64,000 nucleotides of DNA from Hyphomonadaceae bacterium (GCA_022844345.1 JALHLU010000001.1:248001-312000); one strand, 5' to 3'; positions 34,959-43,342 are shown, counted from the first letter of the stretch. Translations and numbers: made by a program. Notes: generated by a model not told the origin, from the letters alone.

Positions 34959-35387
34959 CTAAGCGGCCTTGCTCTTCTGCGCCTTGGGCGCGCAGGCGGC
35001 GCACAGGCACTTGCCGGCGAGGTAGGCGCTCACATATTCCTCGCCGTATTCGTAGCCGAGCTCTTCGCCCGGCTTGATGTTGCGAAGCGCGAAGATCCAG
35101 ACGCGGTTCTTGTAGATCTCGATCTCGCAATTTGGCTTGCAGGAATGGTTGATGTAGCGCGCCGTGTTCGAGCGGGGGCTGCCGTCGATGGTGAGCCGGG
35201 TGTTGATCTCAAACAGATAGCGGGAGTTGCTGGCTTCACGCTCGGCATTAGTCATGGGCGTGCCGGTGTATTCGATCACGCAGGCACCCTTGGGGATGGC
35301 CGACACCGCGAACAGGCCGAGGCCGGCGCTGGAGCGTTTCACCGCGAACTCGAAATCGCCGGGCTTGTAGCGTCTGCGGGTCGTCAT
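34959..35387 (-). CDS. SET-domain protein-lysine methyltransferase-like protein
   Basis: 142 residues, a stand-alone SET domain. It has GLGLFAVSAIPKGACVIEY (SAM-binding turn), the catalytic NHSCKPNCE motif, and GEELGYEYGEEY, the pseudoknot region. A short post-SET part has CLCAAC, three cysteines that could bind zinc with Cys of NHSC. Bacterial SET proteins methylate lysines in various targets; the target here is unknown. It is isolated, next to a family A element, and ends convergently with the gene before it. Confidence 0.88.
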   Translation of the reverse strand: MTTRRRYKPGDFEFAVKRSSAGLGLFAVSAIPKGACVIEYTGTPMTNAEREASNSRYLFEINTRLTIDGSPRSNTARYINHSCKPNCEIEIYKNRVWIFALRNIKPGEELGYEYGEEYVSAYLAGKCLCAACAPKAQKSKAA

Positions 35388-35576
35388 GCGTTTCGATCAA
35401 TCTGTCTGGCAATGTGAAGCGCCCTTCATGCTGAAGCCAGCGCGGCGCGCAAGTGGAAATGGCCCGCGGCCACACGAAGAAGACGAAGATCACGCGCGCC
35501 GCCGCGCATTGGGGCGCCTCTGGTCAACGCCCTCCGCCGCGCTGCAACAAATCTGCATCTGCCACAATTCCCGCCA

Positions 35577-35604
35577 TTGACTTGCCAGATTACAGGCGTA
35601 GTTT
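35577..35604 (+). promoter_or_regulatory. Candidate promoter of the BlaI-M56 unit
   Basis: TTGACT (35577-35582) and TAGTTT (35599-35604), 16 bp apart. A BlaI-type operator (35591-35600) lies between them. Confidence 0.45.
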
Positions 35605-35624
35605 TTGATGAGATTACAGGTGTA
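35591..35624. promoter_or_regulatory. Two BlaI-type operator half-palindromes in direct repeat
   Basis: TACAGGCGTA (35591-35600) and TACAGGTGTA (35615-35624), preceded by AGATTACAGG in both, start 24 bp apart. The second is a perfect TACA-TGTA dyad and the first differs by one base. TACA/TGTA dyads are the core of BlaI/MecI operators. The second copy abuts the ATG at 35627, so repressor would block both initiation and elongation. Confidence 0.6.
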
Positions 35625-35626
35625 CG

Positions 35627-36001
35627 ATGCAATCGATCTCGGAAGCCGAAAGCCGCATCATGGAGGCCCTGTGGCGCAAGACGCCGCTGACGGCCGAACA
35701 GATCATCTCCACGGTGGGGCCCGAGAATGGCTGGGCGCCGGCCACGGTGAAGACCCTTGTAACGCGCCTGCTGAAGAAGAACGCCATTGCCGGAGCCAAG
35801 GAGGATGGCGGCTATTTCTATCGTCCGCTGATCAGCCGCGCCGACTGGGTGCAGAGCGAAAGCCAGGGCCTGCTTGACCGGCTGTTCAAGGGCGAGGTGG
35901 CGCCGCTTGTCGCGCATTTTGCCGAGCACAGGCAGCTGTCGTCCAAGGATCTGCGGCAGCTGAAGGCGCTGATCTCGAAGATCGAGGAGGATGGCAAATG
36001 A
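35627..36001 (+). CDS. BlaI/MecI/CopY-family repressor
   Basis: 124 residues. The winged-helix N-terminus is typical of BlaI (AESRIMEALWRKTPLTAEQI, then GWAPATVKTLVTRLLKKN, then YFYRPLI). The C-terminal helix dimerises and contains the site cut by a BlaR-type protease in characterised systems. The ATG of the downstream M56 gene overlaps its stop by four bases. The operators upstream suggest autoregulation (inference). Confidence 0.9.
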   Translation: MQSISEAESRIMEALWRKTPLTAEQIISTVGPENGWAPATVKTLVTRLLKKNAIAGAKEDGGYFYRPLISRADWVQSESQGLLDRLFKGEVAPLVAHFAEHRQLSSKDLRQLKALISKIEEDGK

Positions 36002-37218
36002 GCTGGCTGCTGCCCGGCCTTGTCGAGATCAATCTCGCTGCTGGCGGCGCCATCCTGTTTGTTCTTCTTGTCCGACGCGGCATGGCGCGGCATTTCGGGC
36101 CGCATGCGGCCTATGCGCTATGGACCATCGTTCCGGTGGCCATGGCGGCGACGCTGTTGCCGGAGCGGACGTTGTTTGCGCTGGAGACGGATTTCCTTTT
36201 TGCCGGACTGCCGGCGGCGATGGCCGCGCCGGAAGCTGGCGCAGGCGCCGCTTGGCTTCCCGCGGCGCTGGGCGTGCTTTGGCTGGCCGGGGCTGGCGCA
36301 CTCGCCGCGCTGTTCGTGCGCAGGCAGCGGGCCTTCATGCGCGATGCCGAGATCGGCCTTGCAGGGCCCGCTATTGTGGGCTTCCGCCATCCGCGCATCG
36401 TGACGCCAGATGATTTTTCGCATCGCTTCAGCCATGACGAGCGCAAGCTGATCATCACGCATGAGCAGGTTCACCTGGAGCGGAGCGATGCGCGGATCAA
36501 TGCGGTCGTCGCCGCGATGCGCTGCCTGTTCTGGTTCAACCCGCTGGTTCATGCCGGCGCGCGGGCCTTGCGCATCGACCAGGAACTGTCGTGCGACGCC
36601 GAAGTGGTGGAGCGCCGCCCGCGTGTGCGCCGCGCCTATGCCGAGACGCTGCTGAAGACGCACCTGTCGGCGCAGGCCTTGCCGGTGGGCTGCCATTGGC
36701 CTGCCGAAGCGCCACATCCGCTGGCCGAGCGGATCGACCTTCTGGCGCGGCGGCCTGTATCCGTGCGGCGGCGAGCAGCGGCGGCCGTGCTGGTCGTGTC
36801 GCTGGCGGGCGGAGCGGGATTTGCGGCGTGGGCGGCGCAGCCGGAGCGCACCGTCATCCGTCCAGGCGTCGATGTGCTGGTGCCATTCCGTCCGATTCCG
36901 GGCAACGGGCAGGATGGCGCGATGACGCGCGCAACGCTTGTCGCGTCCTCGTTCGAAGCGCCAGCCGTGCCGCATCACTGGCGCGGCGAGTCTGAAGTCG
37001 TCGCCGAACTCTGCCTGTCGGCGGCGGGGGCGGTGGAAAGCGTTGCGCTGGTGAACGGCTCCGGCGACAAGCGCATTGATGCGGCGTCACTGGCCGCGCT
37101 GGGCAAGGCGCGGTTCGAGCCGGCCATGCGCGATGGCGTGGCCGTCGCCGCCTGCAATCAACGCATCACTCTGGAATTCACGACAGCGGAAATCAGGCCG
37201 GGCGGTGCGCCGCCATGA
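35998..37218 (+). CDS. M56 (BlaR1-like) peptidase with C-terminal TonB-like domain
   Basis: 406 residues. The N-terminal half is an M56 peptidase: transmembrane segments at about 4-24, 38-54 and 93-108, then the zinc motif HEQVH (residue about 158) and ELSCDAEVV. After one more transmembrane segment (about 260-280) comes a C-terminal domain ending in the TonB-like AELCLSAAGAVESVALVNGS and KARFEPAM. There is no penicillin-binding sensor, so the input is unknown. With BlaI upstream and TonB downstream, it is a BlaIR-like signalling unit. Confidence 0.85.
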   Translation: MSWLLPGLVEINLAAGGAILFVLLVRRGMARHFGPHAAYALWTIVPVAMAATLLPERTLFALETDFLFAGLPAAMAAPEAGAGAAWLPAALGVLWLAGAGALAALFVRRQRAFMRDAEIGLAGPAIVGFRHPRIVTPDDFSHRFSHDERKLIITHEQVHLERSDARINAVVAAMRCLFWFNPLVHAGARALRIDQELSCDAEVVERRPRVRRAYAETLLKTHLSAQALPVGCHWPAEAPHPLAERIDLLARRPVSVRRRAAAAVLVVSLAGGAGFAAWAAQPERTVIRPGVDVLVPFRPIPGNGQDGAMTRATLVASSFEAPAVPHHWRGESEVVAELCLSAAGAVESVALVNGSGDKRIDAASLAALGKARFEPAMRDGVAVAACNQRITLEFTTAEIRPGGAPP

Positions 37219-37289
37219 GCTAGCGCCCGCCCGTCCAACCTATCGCCAGTCTCGTCAACGCCACGCCAATCAAGGTCAGGGAGGTCTCC

Positions 37290-37946
37290 ATGTATGGAGC
37301 CATGAGAGAACGCGCGCTTGCTTCAACCCGCCTCGCCGGCGGCGCGACGGCGCTGACCGTGACCGCCGGGCTTGCTGTTGTGCTCGTGTTGGGGATGGGC
37401 GGCCATATCGTGACGGTGAAGGAAGACAAGCTGATGCTGTCTGTCATGCCGGAGCGGACGGAGAGCCCGCCGGAGGAACGCAAGGTGTTCGACGACATGA
37501 GCGATGTGTCGCTGGATGTGGTGCGGCCGGATGTGGTGGTGGAAGATTTTGTCTACGACGAAACGCCGATCCAGGTGGACGCTGGTCCTCCGCTTCGCGG
37601 CGAAGCAGGGCCGGACATTCGCGAGATATCCGCGCGTCCTGGACCGCCAACAGCGCCTACCGTGGTGCGGACGGCGGCGAAACTGATCCCTGGCCCTCCG
37701 CCGCCCTATCCAGCGTCGCCGGTCAGGTTGGGCATCGAAGGTGTCACAGGGGTTGAAGTCTGCCTTGATGTGCGCGGAAGTGTGACGTCCGCCGCGCTGG
37801 CCGAAAGCAGCGGCAACAAAGCGCTGGACGATGCCGCGCTGAAATGGGTGCGCAATGCCAAGTTCACGCCCGCGAAACTGGATGGCGCGCCGCAGGCGGT
37901 GTGCGGACATTCCGTCAGCTACGAGTGGAAACTCGACCGGCGCTAG
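37290..37946 (+). CDS. TonB-family energy transducer-like protein
   Basis: 218 residues. One transmembrane helix (about residues 23-40), a Pro/Glu-rich periplasmic linker and a C-terminal TonB domain (GVEVCLDVRGSVTSAALAES, then LKWVRNAKFTPAKLDG). Length is typical for small TonB proteins. GGGAGG lies five bases before the ATG. The C-terminal domain resembles that of the preceding M56 protein, so this pair may have shared origin. No ExbB/ExbD in the window. Confidence 0.85.
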   Translation: MYGAMRERALASTRLAGGATALTVTAGLAVVLVLGMGGHIVTVKEDKLMLSVMPERTESPPEERKVFDDMSDVSLDVVRPDVVVEDFVYDETPIQVDAGPPLRGEAGPDIREISARPGPPTAPTVVRTAAKLIPGPPPPYPASPVRLGIEGVTGVEVCLDVRGSVTSAALAESSGNKALDDAALKWVRNAKFTPAKLDGAPQAVCGHSVSYEWKLDRR

Positions 37947-38028
37947 CCGTCGACAGGTTTAAGCCTCGCCCCAGTAAGGCGAGGTGGCCGGCACGCCAGG
38001 ACGCCCCACGTTCCGGCCGGCCATTCTG

Positions 38029-38065
38029 GCGCCCCTTCCCGCTATCCGGGGAAGGGGCGCATTTT
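38029..38065 (+). terminator. Rho-independent terminator after TonB-like gene
   Basis: A 12-bp perfect stem (GCGCCCCTTCCC and its complement) with an 8-base loop, followed by ATTTT. It lies 82 bp after the TonB stop and six bases before the SDR stop on the other strand, so it may serve both. Confidence 0.88.
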
Positions 38066-38070
38066 CTTGT

Positions 38071-38865
38071 TCAGCGCGCGCCCTTTGCGCCGTCGATGAC
38101 GCCGCGGCGGAGGCGGACCATGCCGCGGATCCAGCGGTCGTAGTCGCCGGTCTTGCGCTGCATGTAGGTGGTGACCTGTTCGTGCGGCAGGATGAGGAAG
38201 CTTTCGGTGGCGAGGCCTTTCACGACGGCTTCGGCGACATCTGAAGGCGCGAGTACGCCGTCGACATTCTGCGAGCCGGCGGCGCCGCCGAGCATGGGCG
38301 TGTCGACAGCCTGTGGGCAGAGAAGCGAAACGCCGATGCCGTTTTCCTTCGCGGCGATGGCGAGGTGTTCGCCGAAGCCGATGGCGGCGTGCTTGGTGGT
38401 GGAATAGACCGCCGAGCCGATCTGGCTGAGCAGGCCAGCGGCCGAGACCGTGTTGAGGAACCAGCCGGATTTGCGCGCGATCATGCCGGGCATGGCGTGG
38501 CGGGCGGCGTAGACATGCGCCATCACATTGACGCCCCAGGCGAGTTCCCAGTGCTCGTTCGGCGGCGAGCCGGGATTGTCGATGTCGGGGTCGTGGCGCG
38601 AGATTCCGGCGTTGGAGCAGAACAGGTCGATGCGGCCGAACCTCTCCTCAGCGGTGCGCACGATGTATTGGACATCACCCTCGCGTGTGACGTCGGTGTG
38701 GAGGCCGATGCCGCCGACGGACTTCGCGACGGCTTCCGCGCCGGCGCCGTTCATGTCGGCCACGATCAGGCCGGCTGCGCCTTCCTTGTGAAACCGCTCG
38801 ACCAACGCCTTGCCGATGCCGCTGGCGCCGCCAGTGACGACGACGATCTTGCCCTGTACGTCCAT
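38071..38865 (-). CDS. Short-chain dehydrogenase/reductase
   Basis: 264 residues. The NAD(P)-binding motif is TGGASGIG, then CSNAGIS, and the catalytic residues are Ser in VSAAGLL, Tyr in YSTTKHA and Lys of the same motif (YxxxK). The first strand and an Asp in VADMNG indicate NAD preference. Substrate unknown. It is isolated between the TonB terminator and a family A element. Confidence 0.9.
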   Translation of the reverse strand: MDVQGKIVVVTGGASGIGKALVERFHKEGAAGLIVADMNGAGAEAVAKSVGGIGLHTDVTREGDVQYIVRTAEERFGRIDLFCSNAGISRHDPDIDNPGSPPNEHWELAWGVNVMAHVYAARHAMPGMIARKSGWFLNTVSAAGLLSQIGSAVYSTTKHAAIGFGEHLAIAAKENGIGVSLLCPQAVDTPMLGGAAGSQNVDGVLAPSDVAEAVVKGLATESFLILPHEQVTTYMQRKTGDYDRWIRGMVRLRRGVIDGAKGAR

Positions 38866-38954
38866 GTTCTCTGCCCTGCTCTCAAACCGGGCCGGAACAT
38901 GCCAGAGCGTGCAGGATGCGCCAGTGCTTTGCTATCCAGCGATTGCGGTGAGCG

Positions 38955-39093
38955 TTGACACAGACCCCCACCTGTCCGCCCCCTAAGAACGGGGCGGAAC
39001 CAGGTTGAGAGAACTTACCTCACTTCGAAGGGCGATGATGCAACAGGGTCCCGCCCCGTTCTTAGGGGGCGGACAGGTGGGGGTCTGGCTCGG
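38955..39093. repeat. 139-bp palindromic element, family A copy 3
   Basis: 36-bp inverted arms (38962-38997 and 39051-39086) around a 53-bp core. Flanks are TTGACAC on the left and GGCTCGG on the right. The core ends resemble copy 2 in orientation, but its middle has diverged. It lies between the start of the SDR gene and the end of the lipoprotein gene. Confidence 0.92.
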
Positions 39094-39108
39094 TTTGCGC
39101 CGGTGACC

Positions 39109-39474
39109 CTAGTTCCCCTCGGACAGCGCCAGATTCACGATCGCTGCCGCCAGTCTCTCGCGTAGGGCTTCGGCGTCTTTCGGTGGGACGCCGGGGGCGA
39201 TGGTGAGGTTCACGACGGCGGGGGCGTTGGCGCAGGCGGAGTTCTTGCGCGCGGCGGCGGCCATCAGGCCATCCATGTTGCTGGCGGCGCCGTTGACCGT
39301 GATGGCGGCGCCGGGGCCGTAGGAAATCGAGAGGCCGACGGCGTTGCAGGCGGCGGCGGTTTCGGGGCGGTAGTCCGGCAGGTCGCGCTCGGCCACGACG
39401 GGCGCGGCTGGCGCGGGCGCGGTTTCACACGCGGACGCCAGAAGGCCGCCAACCAGCAGCAGGCATGCGCGCAT
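39109..39474 (-). CDS. Small lipoprotein, unknown function
   Basis: 121 residues. A lipoprotein signal (LLASAC|ET) leads into a Pro/Ala-rich linker and a domain with two cysteines (AACNAV and SACANA). No family recognised. It is bounded by a family A element and a 308-bp non-coding gap. Confidence 0.65.
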   Translation of the reverse strand: MRACLLLVGGLLASACETAPAPAAPVVAERDLPDYRPETAAACNAVGLSISYGPGAAITVNGAASNMDGLMAAAARKNSACANAPAVVNLTIAPGVPPKDAEALRERLAAAIVNLALSEGN

Positions 39475-39782
39475 TGAACTCTCCCATTCACACCGGACGA
39501 TTGACCATAACGCACGCGGCGAGGCTGTCGACCTTACTCGTTAACGCGTGCGAATTGGCGCGCGGGCGGAATATCTGCAGCGTGCAACGATTGAGGACCG
39601 GGCCACAAATTTCTGCGCGTGGACGCCGCACCGGCAGGAAGTGCCGGTCGGCAATCCGTGCACCTGTCGGCGATCACGTTGATATTGAGGGCGTGGCGCA
39701 CGGAGAACGCCGCGAACCGGGATTCATTTGCCGATAATGCGTGTTCATGAGTCGTGAACACAGCGCAGGCATTTTCACGGAC
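39475..39782. other. 308-bp non-coding gap with two dyads
   Basis: No ORF with family signal. A 7-bp hairpin (ACCGGCA/TGCCGGT) lies at about 39632-39650. A 19-bp dyad, TGTTCA and TGAACA around seven bases, lies at 39742-39760 just before the membrane-HTH gene and could be an operator. A direct-repeat LexA site is not present. Confidence 0.35.
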
Positions 39783-40796
39783 ATGATACAGCGTGAGTAC
39801 ACCTGGTCTTCGATCTTTGCCTGGGGGCTGACCCTCTCCGGCGCCGTGCTGGCGACAGGCGGCGCGATTGGCATGTTCTGGCCGCATCTCGACATCAGCT
39901 GGATGTGCGTGGTCGCATTCGCCGGCATGATGGCCTTCGGCATCGGGCTGGTGAACTGCTCGGCGGCGGGTGCGCTGCAGGCGATCAAGCATCGCAAGCC
40001 CGACGGACGGCAGGTGGAATGGGCCGTGCTGTTGCCGGCGCTGGCCTGCACGATCGGCTTCGTGTTCGCCACCAATGTGGGCGTTCACATGGGATGGGAG
40101 ATCGTGATCGCCAATGCGCCGGAGGGCGCGAAACTGCCGCCCGCCGTGATCATCGACGCGGTGTTCTACATCTTCGCCTTCGCCAAGCCGGCCATGGCCT
40201 GGATTGTCGAGGGCCGGAAGGCGATGGACGCCGAGGCCTATGCCGCGCACCGCGCCATGCGCCGCCAGGAAGCCGAGGACATGGCCGAGTCCGAAATGAT
40301 CCGCGCCGAATTCGCGCGGGCCGGCGCCGCGGCGCCGCAGTTCGAACAGGCGGCCGAAGCGGCCACACAGCAGGCCAGCGCTGAAGGCGCCGGGCCAGCC
40401 CCCGCCGCCGAGGCCCCGCCGCAGCCGCGGGAGACCGCCCAATACGCGACGCCCGACCCGGCCGAGGACGCGCCGAAGTCACGCGCCACCAAGAGCCGGC
40501 GCAAGCCCCGCACCGTTGAAGAACAGCGCGCCGCCGCCATGAAGGCCGCCGAGCGCCGCTTTGCCTCTTTCCGTGACCAGCACATGGGCCGTGTCACCGA
40601 CATCGAGCAGGCGCGCATCGAACAGTCGGTGACGCCGCTTCAGATCGCGCGGGCGTGCGACACGCTGATTGCACGCGGCGAGAAGCCGACCCTGCGCCGC
40701 GTGGCGGAGATCATGGGCGTCTCGCAACTGCGCATCGAAAAGAGCTGGCCGGCAGGCGTGCCGCTGGATGGGACCGGGGAGTTCCGGGCGGCTTAA
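39783..40796 (+). CDS. Membrane protein with C-terminal DNA-binding-like region
   Basis: 337 residues. Four transmembrane segments lie in the first 150 residues. Then comes an acidic/Ala-rich linker (about 150-235), a basic part with RATKSRRKPRTVEEQRAAAM, and a C-terminal ACDTLIARGEKPTLRRVAEI followed by MGVSQLRIEK, which reads as a helix-turn-helix. Membrane-anchored HTH proteins often transduce signals, but no family is recognised here. The start is uncertain: an ATG at 39747 lies inside the dyad, and neither has a strong ribosome-binding site. Confidence 0.6.
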   Translation: MIQREYTWSSIFAWGLTLSGAVLATGGAIGMFWPHLDISWMCVVAFAGMMAFGIGLVNCSAAGALQAIKHRKPDGRQVEWAVLLPALACTIGFVFATNVGVHMGWEIVIANAPEGAKLPPAVIIDAVFYIFAFAKPAMAWIVEGRKAMDAEAYAAHRAMRRQEAEDMAESEMIRAEFARAGAAAPQFEQAAEAATQQASAEGAGPAPAAEAPPQPRETAQYATPDPAEDAPKSRATKSRRKPRTVEEQRAAAMKAAERRFASFRDQHMGRVTDIEQARIEQSVTPLQIARACDTLIARGEKPTLRRVAEIMGVSQLRIEKSWPAGVPLDGTGEFRAA

Positions 40797-40818
40797 CGAA
40801 TACGCCCTACCAACACGA

Positions 40819-40942
40819 CCCGCTCGTCCTGACGAAAGTCAGGACCCAGGAACAATGGCGCGACGCGCACTGACTTGAAGCCACAAGCCTGAACAAGCCG
40901 CACCACCCGCCCTGGGTCCTGACTTTCGTCAGGACGAGCGGG
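40819..40942. repeat. Palindromic doublet, family B copy 2
   Basis: Both arms contain the hairpin GTCCTGAC/GTCAGGAC with a GAAA loop (TTTC on the other side), outer CCCGCTC/GAGCGGG ends and inner CCCAGG/CCCTGGG ends. The two arms differ from the family B copy at 29121 at paired positions that keep the stem. It lies between convergent genes. Confidence 0.85.
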
Positions 40943-40969
40943 ACAAGGTGAAAGGTCTCGGACCTAAAC

Positions 40970-42634
40970 CTACCGCGCGAACTTCTTGAACGTCGGACGC
41001 TTCGGCTCGACCGCTTCGGCGCCCAGCCTGCGCTTCTTGTCTTCGAGGTAGGACGAGAAGTCGCCTTCGAACCATTCGACGTGGCTGTTGCCTTCGAAGG
41101 CGAGGATGTGGGTGGCGACGCGGTCGAGGAACCAGCGGTCGTGGCTGATGATGACGGCGCAGCCGGGGAAGTCTTCGAGGGCGGCTTCGAGGGCCTGGAG
41201 GGTTTCGACGTCGAGGTCGTTGGTCGGTTCGTCGAGCAGGAGGAGGTTCGAGCCTTCCTTCAGCATCTTGGCGAGGTGGACGCGGTTGCGTTCACCCCCG
41301 GAGAGCTGGCCGACTTTCTTCTGCTGGTCGCCGCCCTTGAAGTTGAAGGCGCCGACATAGGCGCGGCTGGGCTGTTCGATGCCGCCGATTTCCATGATGT
41401 CGAGACCGCCTGAGATTTCCTGCCAGACGGTGTTCTTGTCGTTGAGGCTGTCGCGCGACTGGTCGATGTAGCCGAGCTTCACCGTCTCGCCGACCTTGAA
41501 CGTGCCGGCGTCGGGCTCCTCGCGGCCGGTGATCATCTTGAACAGCGTGGTCTTGCCCGCGCCGTTGGGTCCGATGACGCCGACAATGCCGCCCGGGGGC
41601 AGCTTGAAGGACAGGTCTTCCATCAAGAGCTTGTCGCCGAAGGCCTTGTTGAGGTGTTCGGCCTCGATGACGATGGAGCCGAGGCGCGGGCCGGGCGGGA
41701 TGCGGATCTGGGCGGTCGTGATTTTCTCGCGCTCGGCCGCTGCGGCTTTTTCCTCGTAGGCGTTCATACGAGCCTTGGACTTGGCCTGGCGGGCCTTGGC
41801 GGATGAGCGGACCCATTCGAGTTCGCGGGCCATGGATTTCTGACGGCCGGCTTCCTCGCGCGATTCCTGCGCGATGCGCTTGGCCTTCTTCTCGAGCCAG
41901 ACCGAGTAGTTGCCCTCGTAGGGGATGCCCTGCCCGCGATCGAGTTCGAGGATCCAGGTGGTGATCTGGTCGAGGAAGTAGCGGTCGTGGGTGACGAGGA
42001 TCACGCAGCCCGGGAATTTGGAGAGGTAGTTCTGCAGCCACGCCACCGATTCAGCGTCGAGGTGGTTGGTCGGTTCGTCCATCAGGATCATGTCGGGCTT
42101 GGACAGGAGCAGCGCGCAGATGGCGGCGCGGCGGATTTCGCCGCCCGAGAGCTTGGTGACGTCTGCGTCGCCCGGCGGGCAGCGCAGGGCTTCCATCGCC
42201 ATCTCGATCTTGCTGTCGATGTCCCACGCGTCGGCCGCGTCGATCTGTTCCTGAAGCTTGGTCATCTGCTCCATGAGTTCGTCGGTGTATTCCTCGCCGA
42301 GCCTGGCGGAGATGGCGTTGAACTCATCGACCATCTGCTTCTCGGGGCATTTGGCGGCGATGTTGTGGAAGACGTCCATCGAGGGATCGAGCTTCGGCTC
42401 CTGCGGCAGGTAACCGATCTTGATGCCGTCAGCGGCCTTGGCCTCGCCGATGATCTCGTGATCCTCGCCCGCCATGATGCGCAGCAGGGTCGACTTGCCC
42501 GAGCCGTTGACGCCGACGATGCCGATCTTGGCGTCCGGCAGGAAGTGCAGCCGGATGTTCTCGAACACCTTCTTGCCGCCCGGGTAGATCTTGGTCAGGC
42601 CGTCAAGGTGGTAGACGTATTGATAGGCGGGCAT
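40970..42634 (-). CDS. ettA: ABC-F protein EttA (energy-dependent translational throttle)
   Basis: 554 residues. Two ABC domains with Walker A GVNGSGKST and GPNGAGKTT, signature LSGGE in both, and Walker B LMDEPTNHLD and LLDEPTNDLD. The arm linker between domains is present and there are no transmembrane segments, as in ABC-F. EttA binds the ribosomal E-site and gates elongation according to the ATP/ADP ratio. The start is the ATG at 42634, behind AAGGA, giving MPAYQYVYHLDGLTKIYP; the open frame before it is not coding. Confidence 0.95.
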   Translation of the reverse strand: MPAYQYVYHLDGLTKIYPGGKKVFENIRLHFLPDAKIGIVGVNGSGKSTLLRIMAGEDHEIIGEAKAADGIKIGYLPQEPKLDPSMDVFHNIAAKCPEKQMVDEFNAISARLGEEYTDELMEQMTKLQEQIDAADAWDIDSKIEMAMEALRCPPGDADVTKLSGGEIRRAAICALLLSKPDMILMDEPTNHLDAESVAWLQNYLSKFPGCVILVTHDRYFLDQITTWILELDRGQGIPYEGNYSVWLEKKAKRIAQESREEAGRQKSMARELEWVRSSAKARQAKSKARMNAYEEKAAAAEREKITTAQIRIPPGPRLGSIVIEAEHLNKAFGDKLLMEDLSFKLPPGGIVGVIGPNGAGKTTLFKMITGREEPDAGTFKVGETVKLGYIDQSRDSLNDKNTVWQEISGGLDIMEIGGIEQPSRAYVGAFNFKGGDQQKKVGQLSGGERNRVHLAKMLKEGSNLLLLDEPTNDLDVETLQALEAALEDFPGCAVIISHDRWFLDRVATHILAFEGNSHVEWFEGDFSSYLEDKKRRLGAEAVEPKRPTFKKFAR

Positions 42635-42842
42635 CGGTATGTCCTTTGGGGGAAGCGCGGCAGGTAGATGGCAGCCTAGGGCCCGGGGATCAAGCGAAGG
42701 TGGAATCTGGCGATGACAGGTATGTTCCGCCCGCCGCGGGAATGGGCGGAAGCCGCCATAATGCAGCCCGCAGTGATGCCTGAAGCTTGAGTTCGGCTCG
42801 GCTTTCGGGATAGCTGGCGGCGTCAACAGGGGACAGCTTCAA

Positions 42843-43340
42843 ATGATCAGGCTTTTCAACGCCGTTGGCGCTTTCGTTGCGCTTGGCGCCGCTATCGTGC
42901 TTGCCGCCGCGCCGGCCAGCGCCCAGGTTGTCGATGCGTCTTCGCCAGAGGACGTAGCCGCCGTGATGGAAGCCAACGGCCTTGGAGCCGAGATCGAGTA
43001 CCTCGATGATGCGGAAGGGCCCGTCATCAGCTCGTCGACCGACAGCCTGCAGTTCCTCATTACCTTCGAGGCCTGCGACGAGGACGGCTACGAGTGCGAG
43101 CTGATCGTGTTCCGCTGCGGCTTCTCGATGGAGCCCGAGGACCAGCCTGATCTGGACATGATCAACGGCTGGAATGGCGAATTCTGGGGCAAGGCCAGCC
43201 TCGATGAAGAGGGCAACCCCTGGATCGCGCTGGAGATCAACGTCATCGGCGGCCTCACGGAAGGCAATCTGGTGGACACGCTGACCTGGTGGGATGGCAT
43301 GATGAATGAGTTCGCTTCCTACATCGGATATCAGCCGTAA
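42843..43340 (+). CDS. YbjN-domain exported protein
   Basis: 165 residues with a Sec signal peptide (about residues 1-27, ending PASAQ). The mature part has the YbjN fold pattern: a long amphipathic helix (DVAAVMEANGLGAEIEYLDD), then an antiparallel sheet with FEACDEDGYECELIVF and an acidic tail with TWWDGMMNEF. Function unknown. The two following genes on the same strand are also small exported proteins. Confidence 0.8.
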   Translation: MIRLFNAVGAFVALGAAIVLAAAPASAQVVDASSPEDVAAVMEANGLGAEIEYLDDAEGPVISSSTDSLQFLITFEACDEDGYECELIVFRCGFSMEPEDQPDLDMINGWNGEFWGKASLDEEGNPWIALEINVIGGLTEGNLVDTLTWWDGMMNEFASYIGYQP

Positions 43341-43342
43341 GC

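Noticed and set aside
39742-39760. LexA (SOS) box
   Set aside because: Alphaproteobacterial LexA binds direct GTTC repeats with seven-base spacing; here the halves are inverted.
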